Below, piece by piece: positions 1-6,243 of a stretch of 11,376 nucleotides of DNA. Each line of letters starts with the position of its first letter. The stretch's first letter is position 1. The stretch spans positions 1 to 11,376 of the forward strand of contig CALFWH010000051.1 in NCBI GenBank assembly GCA_937927985.1. Direction: 5' to 3'. Source of the stretch: an uncultured bacterium. Its GTDB lineage: Bacteria > DRYD01. The notes beneath the pieces are model-generated. The model did no database searches. It was not told where the DNA came from and saw only the letters and a list, made by a program, of their open reading frames with translations. The position numbers and the translations under genes were made by a program.

Positions 1-136
1 AGACAATGCAGCCATGATTGCAATAGCAGCTATTTTCCTATATCTATCTTACAAAAATATTCCCCAAACCTTTGATATTTACCCTACAGAAGAAGAAGGT
101 AATCAAATATGGTACAACCTAAATAATCCTTATTAA
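1..136 (+). CDS. tsaD: TsaD (t6A tRNA modification protein), C-terminal fragment
   Basis: Only the last 44 codons are present, read from base 2 and ending at TAA 134-136. The fragment begins DNAAMIAIAA, which matches the conserved C-terminal DNAAMIA motif of the TsaD/Kae1/Qri7 family, where the Asp is a metal ligand in the ASKHA fold. The known role is transfer of the threonylcarbamoyl group to A37 of ANN-decoding tRNAs, with TsaB and TsaE. The remaining tail, through IYPTEEEGNQIWYNL, is lineage-specific. The stop lies 29 bp before rnpA on the same strand, so the two tRNA-maturation genes may be co-transcribed. Identification rests on one short motif, but that motif is very characteristic. 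Confidence 0.8.
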   Translation, partial: DNAAMIAIAAIFLYLSYKNIPQTFDIYPTEEEGNQIWYNLNNPY

Positions 137-165
137 AACAATTCTCATTAAAAAACTTTTCATTA

Positions 166-516
166 ATGATCCACAGAATAAAAACAAAAAATCAAATTAC
201 TAGTTTATATTCTTTGAAATCGAAAGAATTAGATCAAATTTTTTTGGGTAATTTAAAAAACTCAACAAAATTAATAAAAAAAGTTTCTTTACTTTTGAAA
301 GGTATCCAAGTAAAGTTTAAGGTTAAAGTTTTTTTTAGTAAATCAAAAGATTTTGTAGTTAAATATGCAATATTAATTTCAAAAAAAGTAGGTAAAGCAG
401 TATTAAGAAATTTTATAAAACGTAAAATAAGAAACTTTTTAGTAGATAGCTTAAAAAAATTAGACCAACCACCCACAGGCACTTATATTTTCCTTTTCAT
501 GTTCAAAAAAGAATAA
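166..516 (+). CDS. rnpA: Ribonuclease P protein component
   Basis: This 116-residue, strongly basic protein has the normal length of bacterial RnpA. Residues 70-90 carry the family signature, ISKKVGKAVLRNFIKRKIR, matching the RNR-motif helix that contacts the catalytic RNA. RnpA binds RNase P RNA and helps it cleave the 5' leader from precursor tRNAs. The start at 166 gives the expected distance from N-terminus to signature; no strong ribosome binding site is visible. The usual rpmH-rnpA-yidD-yidC neighbourhood is absent: here rnpA follows tsaD and precedes pilin genes, so the conserved origin-proximal cluster has been rearranged. The 118-bp gap after it is AT-rich and holds no clear hairpin terminator. 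Confidence 0.9.
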   Translation: MIHRIKTKNQITSLYSLKSKELDQIFLGNLKNSTKLIKKVSLLLKGIQVKFKVKVFFSKSKDFVVKYAILISKKVGKAVLRNFIKRKIRNFLVDSLKKLDQPPTGTYIFLFMFKKE

Positions 517-634
517 AGATACAGTATTAAAAAATATTTTCAATAAAACTTTGTAAAAAAACTGTTAAAAAAAACTGATTAATTTAGGATTTAGGAATTC
601 ATCTTTATAAATTTACTACAGGAGGGGGAGCAAA

Positions 635-1495
635 ATGAATATTTATAAAAAAGGAAATGTTCTGCTACTTAGTCTTTTCTTGATAGCTTTTTGTGTATCA
701 ATAATAGGTTTAATTTATTCTTATAATAAACGAATAATCATAATAAACAGTCAAGAAAAAGCAAACTACTCAGAAGTTAATTCCAAAACAAGTGAAGTTT
801 TTATAGATTTATACTTAATAAATAAAATGGGAGAAGATTTATGGGGTTTAAATGAGATATCATCTGATGTACCTATTCCACAAATTGGTCGTTTTGAAAA
901 AACAGTAAACTGGCGAAGTCAAAATGCTGAAATCTTACAGATGAATGGAATTAATTTTGGAAACCCGCCACCAACTTCTGCAACAATTAATACTTCAAAA
1001 GGTTCATTTAATCATTCTTCTAATGTAGACTGGGAAAGTAACCGAAATCAAACTTACCAAGACTTAATAAACAAATGTATATCCAAAAGTGAAAATTTTG
1101 TATATAATGTTTTTGAAAATCTAGACAAAAATATTAAAAGAGATAAAGTTAAAGTAACCCCAGGTACTACCCAACGAAATTTACAAATTGAATACCTTGT
1201 AAACATAAAAAAAATCGGTAATATACAAATAAAATTAACTTACAAAGTTATGATAGAGTATATATTAAAAGTTTCTTACCAAATCATAGCTAATGGTACT
1301 GCAGAAACAAATAGTACACCAGTATATGAAGATAGAATAATAACAGATGAAAACGGTAATCAACAAAAAATACAAATTCTTACTGGTTATGATAACACAG
1401 CTACAATTGAAGTAGATTTTGAAGTAAATAAAGAATCATTAGCAATTATAAAAAATTTAAAAATAGAAAGGATAGAAAATAAGGAGGAAGAATGA
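635..1495 (+). CDS. PilX/GspK-like minor pilin or pilus-associated membrane protein
   Basis: This 286-residue protein has a short basic N-terminus (MNIYKKG), then a single hydrophobic helix at about residues 9-29, then a long hydrophilic domain. The layout resembles PilX- or GspK-like members of type IV pilus and type II secretion systems. After the candidate cleavage Gly7 the sequence is NVLLLSLF, so there is no Glu at position +5; loss of E5 is known for GspK-type tip pseudopilins. The distal part (about 170-280) is beta-strand-like and of no family I recognise. It has one of the best ribosome binding sites in the window, AGGAGG at 620-625, nine bases before the ATG. A TATAAA at 606-611 could be its -10 box. 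Its TGA overlaps the ATG of the next prepilin gene, so they form an operon. Function is inferred from context. Confidence 0.6.
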   Translation: MNIYKKGNVLLLSLFLIAFCVSIIGLIYSYNKRIIIINSQEKANYSEVNSKTSEVFIDLYLINKMGEDLWGLNEISSDVPIPQIGRFEKTVNWRSQNAEILQMNGINFGNPPPTSATINTSKGSFNHSSNVDWESNRNQTYQDLINKCISKSENFVYNVFENLDKNIKRDKVKVTPGTTQRNLQIEYLVNIKKIGNIQIKLTYKVMIEYILKVSYQIIANGTAETNSTPVYEDRIITDENGNQQKIQILTGYDNTATIEVDFEVNKESLAIIKNLKIERIENKEEE

Positions 1496-2124
1496 TGAAA
1501 ATAAATAAAATGAAATTCTCTAAAGCTTTCTCGTTAGTTGAAATTATGGTAACTATAGGTATACTAGGCTTAGTTATCTCTACTTTACTAACAATTATCT
1601 ACACCATAAAAATTAATCAAGAAAAGTTATACTTTAAAACAATGGTACCTAAAAAAGCAACAAAATACATTATCACACATTTATTATCACACTATGATAT
1701 TTATGGAAGAATAGAACAACAAAAAAATCTTGAAAATTTTTTAAAAAATAAATTACCTACATTTTTAAATCAAAAATTCTCTGAAGATCAAGAATTAAGA
1801 GGAGTGGAAGTAAAACAAGCTAAACCTTTAATTGAACTTAAAAATAATAAAAATAAACCACAAAATATACAAAAAGGAGATATCAATGTAGAATTAATAT
1901 GTCAAATAAATAACAAACAAGAAAAAATAAAATTAGAAATGCTTTACATATTGGTTCCTCCGCCACCTCCCCCCCCAGAGGACATTCCAAATGATACTCA
2001 AGAAGGTATTCCAAATAGTTCTGAAGAAGGCAATAAAGGTGGTCCCGAAGGAGGTAATAAACCTACTACCACACATCATCCATCAAGAGGAAGAAGTATT
2101 GGAAGTGGATCTATTGGTTTCTAA
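1492..2124 (+). CDS. Type IV prepilin-like protein with Pro/Gly-rich tail
   Basis: A class III (prepilin) signal is clear: KAFSLVEIMVTIGILG around residues 11-26, with probable cleavage after Ala12, Phe at +1 and Glu at +5, then a hydrophobic helix to about residue 38. Such proteins are processed by PilD peptidase and assembled into pili or pseudopili. The body is Lys/Asn-rich and of no recognised fold. Residues 156-162 are seven consecutive prolines, followed by two imperfect IPN-containing repeats and a Gly-rich, His/Ser/Arg tail; this low-complexity C-terminus is unusual for a pilin. Two adjacent ATGs occur at 1492 and 1495. The AAGGAGG at 1481-1487 lies 4 bases from the first and 7 from the second, so the start at 1495 (209 residues) is probably preferred. 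It overlaps the preceding gene by 4 bp (or abuts its stop). Confidence 0.75.
   Translation: MMKINKMKFSKAFSLVEIMVTIGILGLVISTLLTIIYTIKINQEKLYFKTMVPKKATKYIITHLLSHYDIYGRIEQQKNLENFLKNKLPTFLNQKFSEDQELRGVEVKQAKPLIELKNNKNKPQNIQKGDINVELICQINNKQEKIKLEMLYILVPPPPPPPEDIPNDTQEGIPNSSEEGNKGGPEGGNKPTTTHHPSRGRSIGSGSIGF
1957..1977 (+). repeat. C8 homopolymer within a polyproline-coding run
   Basis: Within the prepilin gene, codons CCT CCG CCA CCT CCC CCC CCA encode seven prolines. Bases 1969-1976 form an uninterrupted run of eight C, exceptional in a genome this AT-rich. Gain of one C would bring a TGA six codons after the tract. Loss of one C would open a frame to a TAA at 2138-2140 with a completely different, Lys/Ile/Val-rich tail. 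The tract is therefore a possible slipped-strand hotspot, although eight units is near the lower limit for efficient phase variation. Confidence 0.6.
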
Positions 2125-2149
2125 AATAAAACTAAAATAAACTTAAATT

Positions 2150-2644
2150 ATGATAAAGAATGAATTAAAAAAAGAATTAAGGGGGCTATCATTAGTTGAG
2201 GTTTTACTTTCCATAGTGATAATTTCGATACTAATAGGTATAATAGTGCAAATAACTTTGCTTTATGAAAAATTTAGTAGGGAGTGGGGATTTCTAGAAT
2301 CTTCAGTTATAGATGCTAAATTAATTGCCGTCTCCCTTGAAAGAGACATGATCACCTCCTCTAAAATAATTATTAATCAAACCAATGACCACGATCAAAT
2401 AATATTAGATCGTAATGAATACACATTTTTTAAAAATCTAGATAAAAGAGTTGTAATATCTCCACCAGGAAAAACTAAAAATCTCAAAAAAGAAATATAT
2501 TGGAATATACAGAAGACAAAAATAAGAAATTTAGCGTGGATATATGAAATTTCTTTTTTTGTTTATAATAGAGAAGCTCTTAGGCAAAGAGGAAAAAATG
2601 TAAGAAAACTCGTTTATTACATTTTAGTTTATAGATATGATTAA
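2150..2644 (+). CDS. Type IV prepilin-like minor pilin (PilW/PulJ-type)
   Basis: This 164-residue protein has a typical prepilin N-terminus: a basic leader, then RG|LSLVEVLLSIVIISILIG. Cleavage is probable after Gly12, with Leu at +1, Glu at +5 (residue 17) and a hydrophobic helix at about 13-34. A probable globular domain follows, with the conserved-looking segment VIDAKLIAVSLERDM that resembles the early helix of PilW/PulJ-like minor pilins. It is the third gene of the pilin-like cluster, 25 bp after the preceding one. That gap consists largely of an 11-bp direct repeat (2121-2142) and has no Shine-Dalgarno sequence, so translation may be coupled or weak. Its TAA (2642-2644) overlaps the stop of the convergent pfkA gene. 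Assignment to PilW versus PulJ is not decidable here. Confidence 0.7.
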   Translation: MIKNELKKELRGLSLVEVLLSIVIISILIGIIVQITLLYEKFSREWGFLESSVIDAKLIAVSLERDMITSSKIIINQTNDHDQIILDRNEYTFFKNLDKRVVISPPGKTKNLKKEIYWNIQKTKIRNLAWIYEISFFVYNREALRQRGKNVRKLVYYILVYRYD

Positions 2645-3618
2645 ATTGCTAATTGTTCTAAAACATTAACCAATTGGTGATTTAGTTTTTTCTTATTTTT
2701 GATAGCTAATTCTATAGGTAGGGGTTCTATTTTATTGTTTTTTAGAGCTATAAAGAATCCGTTTTGATTGTTTATTATTAGTTCAATAGCTTTTTGTCCA
2801 CTAAGGGTACCAAATATTCTGTCATAAGCTGTAGGGTTTCCTCCCCTTTGAATATGTCCCAAAACAGTAATCTTTAATTCATAATTAGAATCATATTTTT
2901 TTAGAATAGGGTTTAATTCTTTTTCTAATTCAAAAGCACTGCAGTATCCTTCAGATAAAACCACTATAACATGTTTTTTACCTTTGACTTTATATTGGTG
3001 TATTTTTTCAGCTATTTTAGGTGTAGGAATTTTATATTCTGGTATTAATACTAATTCACTGCCAGTAGCTAAGGCTATATCTAAAGGTAATAATCCATAA
3101 TCTCTTCCCATAACTTCTACTATAAATATCCTTCCGAAAGAATATGCAGTATCTCTTATTTTGTCTATTGCTTGAGTAGCAGTATTGAGTGCAGTGTCGT
3201 ATCCTAGAGTGTATTCAGTACCGTATATATCGTTATCAATTGTGCCAGTTATACCAACTACTTTTATGTTTGATTCAGTAATTATTTTATAAGCTGCGTT
3301 AAAACTACCATTACCTCCGATAATAACTAACCAATCAATTTCTAGTTCATTAAGTACTTGATAAGCTATTTGTCTGTAGTTATAATCTAGAAATCTGGGT
3401 TCTCTGGAAGATTGAAGGAAAGTACCTCCTTTTTCTATTGTACCACTTACACTACGTTCATTAAGATAGATAAATTCTTTATAAAGTATTCCTCTAAGTC
3501 CTTTAATAAAGCCTATTACTTCTAAATTTGGGTAATCATTAGCTGTCCTAACCACTGCTCTGATAGCAGCATTCATTCCTGGACTATCTCCGCCACTCGT
3601 TAAAACCCCTATCCTCAT
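2641..3618 (-). CDS. pfkA: 6-phosphofructokinase (ATP-dependent, PfkA type)
   Basis: The 325-residue product has the usual length for bacterial PfkA, which phosphorylates fructose 6-phosphate at C1 in glycolysis. Motifs in order: LTSGGDSPGMNAAIRAVVR (7-24, ATP loop); GGTFLQSSRE (64-73); GGNGS (101-105); GTIDND (125-130, with catalytic Asp128); GYDTALNT; VEVMGR (167-172); SEG (222-224); and LGHIQRGGNPTAYDR (253-267, substrate His/Arg). Gly at position 104 of GGxGS fits ATP rather than pyrophosphate use. Position 103, normally a Mg-binding Asp, is Asn. The frame extends upstream to an ATG at 3675, but the start at 3618 is chosen because GAGGAG lies about nine bases ahead and homologues begin MRIGVLTSGGD. 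It is the only minus-strand gene, convergent with the pilins and divergent from the prmA-like gene. Confidence 0.93.
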   Translation of the reverse strand: MRIGVLTSGGDSPGMNAAIRAVVRTANDYPNLEVIGFIKGLRGILYKEFIYLNERSVSGTIEKGGTFLQSSREPRFLDYNYRQIAYQVLNELEIDWLVIIGGNGSFNAAYKIITESNIKVVGITGTIDNDIYGTEYTLGYDTALNTATQAIDKIRDTAYSFGRIFIVEVMGRDYGLLPLDIALATGSELVLIPEYKIPTPKIAEKIHQYKVKGKKHVIVVLSEGYCSAFELEKELNPILKKYDSNYELKITVLGHIQRGGNPTAYDRIFGTLSGQKAIELIINNQNGFFIALKNNKIEPLPIELAIKNKKKLNHQLVNVLEQLAI

Positions 3619-3720
3619 AAAACATTTCTCCTCATTCTTATTTACATTTAATAAATTCATACTAAAATGCAACAAAAATACCTTCTTTTTTATCCATAAT
3701 TTATCAAATCCTGATAGTAA

Positions 3721-3756
3721 ACACTAATTTAAACACTAATTTAGACACTAATTTAG
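3721..3756. repeat. Three 12-bp tandem repeats in the pfkA/prmA divergent region
   Basis: The sequence acactaatttaa is followed by two exact copies of acactaatttag (3721-3732, 3733-3744, 3745-3756). The array lies directly upstream of a TATAAT at 3763-3768 and covers the expected -35 position of the plus-strand operon. The spacing is a little over one helical turn, so a protein binding each unit would sit on nearly the same face. It could be an operator acting on one or both divergent genes, or a slippage duplication; the sequence alone does not decide. Confidence 0.75.
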
Positions 3757-3768
3757 GTAGAATATAAT
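3740..3768 (+). promoter_or_regulatory. Probable sigma-70 promoter for the prmA-to-pilT operon
   Basis: A consensus -10 box TATAAT is at 3763-3768. At 17-bp spacing the -35 position reads TTTAGA (3740-3745), four of six matches to TTGACA. Transcription would begin near 3775, leaving a leader of about 35 bases before the ATG at 3810. The -35 element lies within the tandem repeats, consistent with regulation by a repeat-binding factor. Confidence 0.45.
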
Positions 3769-3809
3769 ATCAAAAGGTTTAGTCATAATAGATAAAGAAT
3801 AAATTCATA

Positions 3810-4718
3810 ATGGATGAAAAAGTAAAAATAGTTAACTTATCCTTCAATAACAAAAAATTAACTCCAAAAGTTATTCAATTTCTCTTTTTGTATTCTGAAT
3901 TTGTTGCATTTAGGAGATTTACACCTGTTAGTATAATGTTGGTACCAAGAAGAAATTATCAATTCTTTTTTGAGAATTTTTTTTATTTCATTTTTGAAAA
4001 TTTTAATTTCCAGGAATTTGAAAAAACAGAATTTGTTTTAAATTTTTCTTGGTTTTCAAAAAAAGAGTATGAAGAATTAATTATTCAGATTTCAGAAGAT
4101 TTAGAGTTAGATGATTTTATAGTAACACCAAGAGAAGGCAAGTATAATAAAATTCCAATTTATATTAGATCTATAAATTTTGCACAAGGCACAGGAGCAC
4201 ATCCTACTACTAGATTAATACTCAATAACCTTAAAGAAATACTCCCTTACCAAGAAGAGAAAACATTAGTAATAGATTATGGATCAGGAAGTGGGATATT
4301 ATCAATAGCAGTAAAAAAAATTTTACCCCAATCAATCATCCTTCCAATAGAAATTAATTTTAAAAGTATTAAAGAATCACTTTCAAATTTTAAACTGAAT
4401 AGTCTTAATTTAATAGCTTTCTTGTCTGATAGGCCTTACATAATTAACCTTACTAAGGTAAAAAAAAGATTTAACAAAACCATATTTATAGCAAATGTAC
4501 CTTTACAAGTAATCCAGATGTGTATGAATCATTTTTATGAAAACGATTTTTTATTTGATCATTTGATAATCTCGGGAATAAAAAAGCCATCCAATCAAAA
4601 CAATCAAGAATTTATAGAAAAATTAGAGAATGAAAACTTAAAAAAGTATCTAAAAAATTATTCATTAAAGACGGATTCAATGGAAAATTGGATATTAATT
4701 TTAGGTACAAAAAAATAG
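3810..4718 (+). CDS. prmA: PrmA-like ribosomal protein L11 methyltransferase
   Basis: The 302-residue protein has a divergent N-terminal region (1-115) and a class I SAM methyltransferase domain (about 120-300). INFAQGTGAHPTTRL (122-136) matches the PrmA hallmark AFGTGxHxTT. SAM motif I is DYGSGSGIL (156-164), and ANVPLQVI (228-234) lies where PrmA has its AN(L/I) segment. PrmA trimethylates lysines and the N-terminus of ribosomal protein L11. Differences from typical PrmA include E181-I-N in place of the acidic D-I-D motif and a weak N-terminal substrate domain, so a different protein substrate is possible. It is the first gene of a tight six-gene operon, with the next gene 4 bp downstream. 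No Shine-Dalgarno sequence is evident. Confidence 0.75.
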   Translation: MDEKVKIVNLSFNNKKLTPKVIQFLFLYSEFVAFRRFTPVSIMLVPRRNYQFFFENFFYFIFENFNFQEFEKTEFVLNFSWFSKKEYEELIIQISEDLELDDFIVTPREGKYNKIPIYIRSINFAQGTGAHPTTRLILNNLKEILPYQEEKTLVIDYGSGSGILSIAVKKILPQSIILPIEINFKSIKESLSNFKLNSLNLIAFLSDRPYIINLTKVKKRFNKTIFIANVPLQVIQMCMNHFYENDFLFDHLIISGIKKPSNQNNQEFIEKLENENLKKYLKNYSLKTDSMENWILILGTKK

Positions 4719-4722
4719 AAAA

Positions 4723-5574
4723 ATGCGCAAACTGGATTTAGTATTTTTAGCAGGTGGTATAATACAAAACCAACCCAAATGTCTTATAAAAAGTTTATCA
4801 GGAAAAACAATCATTGAAGAAATATTAACAATATTCTCACAAATAAACTATAAAGAATACAATTTAGAAATAAAAAATCGGTTTTTAATGTATCCTAAGA
4901 ACTATCTAGAAGATTTTACCAAAATAATTGAAAATTTCAACAAAAATCTAAAGGAATCCAATTTAACAATTAACCTAATCCAAGCTGGAGACAGTTTGCA
5001 AAAAACAATAGAAAATTTTATAAAAAAATATGAAATCCCTGTAAACGAAAATGATTCATACATATGTTTTATAGCGACAGATATTCCTTTAATAACTTTA
5101 GAAGCAGTAGAAGATATAATAAAGAGATTTTGTCTTTTAGAGGGAGATTTATTTTATCCTTTTGTAAGTAAAGAAGTTTATAAAGTACAATTTGGAAAGT
5201 TAACTAAAAGAAGAACTTTTGTAAAGTTAGGTAAAGATAGTTTTTGTGGTACAGGAATAATAATAATAAAATCAAGTATATTTCTTAGTTTATGGGAAAA
5301 ATTTAAAAGTATTATAGAGAACCGCAAAAATCCCTTAAAAATAATCAAATTACTAAAATCCAACTATTCTTTTGATAACTGGTCAATTATTAAAATACTT
5401 ATAGGTAAGATGACTGTACTTGAATTGGAAGAAAAAATAAACAATCTATTGAATATAAAAACCCAAGGTTTGTTAACAAATTATGCTACTTTAGCTTTCA
5501 ATATAGATATATTACAAGATTTAGAGGATTACTACAGTTTAGTTCAAAAATATAAAAATAACAATATTAGTTAA
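4723..5574 (+). CDS. MobA-like NTP transferase (nucleotidyltransferase family)
   Basis: This 283-residue protein begins with a nucleotidyltransferase fold: LVFLAGG at residues 6-12, then QPKCLIKSLSGKTIIEEIL, equivalent to the family's GxxxxKxLxxxxGKxxxxxxL. The central FIATDIPLIT (117-125) carries the metal-binding Asp120 of the GT-A-like fold. Near the C-terminus, FNIDILQDLEDY resembles the NIDTPEDL ending common in MobA-like NTP transferases. These enzymes transfer a nucleotide to molybdopterin, sugar phosphates or polyol phosphates; the substrate cannot be told from sequence here. No molybdenum-cofactor genes are nearby, so true MobA is unlikely. It sits 4 bp after the methyltransferase gene and 9 bp before the signal peptidase gene, clearly within one operon. 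No ribosome binding site is obvious. Confidence 0.65.
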   Translation: MRKLDLVFLAGGIIQNQPKCLIKSLSGKTIIEEILTIFSQINYKEYNLEIKNRFLMYPKNYLEDFTKIIENFNKNLKESNLTINLIQAGDSLQKTIENFIKKYEIPVNENDSYICFIATDIPLITLEAVEDIIKRFCLLEGDLFYPFVSKEVYKVQFGKLTKRRTFVKLGKDSFCGTGIIIIKSSIFLSLWEKFKSIIENRKNPLKIIKLLKSNYSFDNWSIIKILIGKMTVLELEEKINNLLNIKTQGLLTNYATLAFNIDILQDLEDYYSLVQKYKNNNIS

Positions 5575-5583
5575 CAATTCAAT

Positions 5584-6237
5584 ATGAGTGAATGGACATT
5601 AGTGGTAATTTTAGTTTTATTATTGTTAATAAGGATAGGGATAGTTAATGATATTTTTACATTTCCCCACTTTTGGGTACCTAAGATATTTAAAAGGATA
5701 ACTAAAAAAGGTATATTAGAGTGGATAGATAGTGCTTTAACAGCAGGAATCTGCGCACTCATATTTATCGTATTCATTGGTAGATTATATATAATACCTT
5801 CATCTTCAATGGAACCCACACTTAAACCAGGAGATGTAGTCTTAGGAATAAATAAATTATGGTTTAGCCAAAAAGAAGAACTAAAAATAGAAAGAGGAGA
5901 TATAGTTATATTTAAACCTCCAGTTGATAACAGACTCTACATAAAAAGATTAATAGGTTTACCTAATGAAAAATTAATGATAGTACAAGGAGAATTATAC
6001 ATAAACGATAAGTACATAAAACAAGATTTTAATTTTAATAAGGATTATTACGATTATGGACCTGTTAAAATACCTTCAGATAGCTATTTTTTCCTAGGAG
6101 ACAATAGGCCAAATAGTTACGATAGCCACTTATGGATAGAACCCTTTGTTAATAAAAACGAAATCAAAGCTAAAGCAGTAATCATACTCTTCCCACCCAA
6201 TAGAATTAAAATCCTCAATAACCCTTTTAATAAATAA
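5584..6237 (+). CDS. lepB: Signal peptidase I
   Basis: The 217-residue protein has two predicted N-terminal membrane helices (about 3-20 and 50-70) followed by the extracytoplasmic catalytic domain. IPSSSMEPTLKPGD contains the nucleophile Ser75 (SxMxPT box). RGDIVIFKPP (104-113) and YIKRLIGLP (119-127) form the next boxes, with general-base Lys121. FFLGDNRPNSYDSHLW (169-184) is the last conserved box, where the usual Arg of DSR is His. Type I signal peptidase removes leader peptides of Sec- and Tat-exported proteins. Likely clients encoded in this window include the SpoIID-type protein and the LptD-like protein; prepilins need a different peptidase. It is the third gene of the operon, and no Shine-Dalgarno sequence is apparent. 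Confidence 0.92.
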   Translation: MSEWTLVVILVLLLLIRIGIVNDIFTFPHFWVPKIFKRITKKGILEWIDSALTAGICALIFIVFIGRLYIIPSSSMEPTLKPGDVVLGINKLWFSQKEELKIERGDIVIFKPPVDNRLYIKRLIGLPNEKLMIVQGELYINDKYIKQDFNFNKDYYDYGPVKIPSDSYFFLGDNRPNSYDSHLWIEPFVNKNEIKAKAVIILFPPNRIKILNNPFNK

Positions 6238-6243
6238 AAAAAC

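Noticed and set aside
606..611. TATAAA as a -10 box for the pilin cluster
   Set aside because: It is in the right place, but no convincing -35 is found at 16-18 bp (best three of six matches), and such hexamers are common here. It is mentioned only within the gene entry.
3619..3675. Upstream in-frame ATG extending pfkA by 19 residues
   Set aside because: Homologues begin at MRIGVLTSGGD, and a GAGGAG ribosome binding site sits correctly before the ATG at 3618. The extension would place that site inside the coding region.
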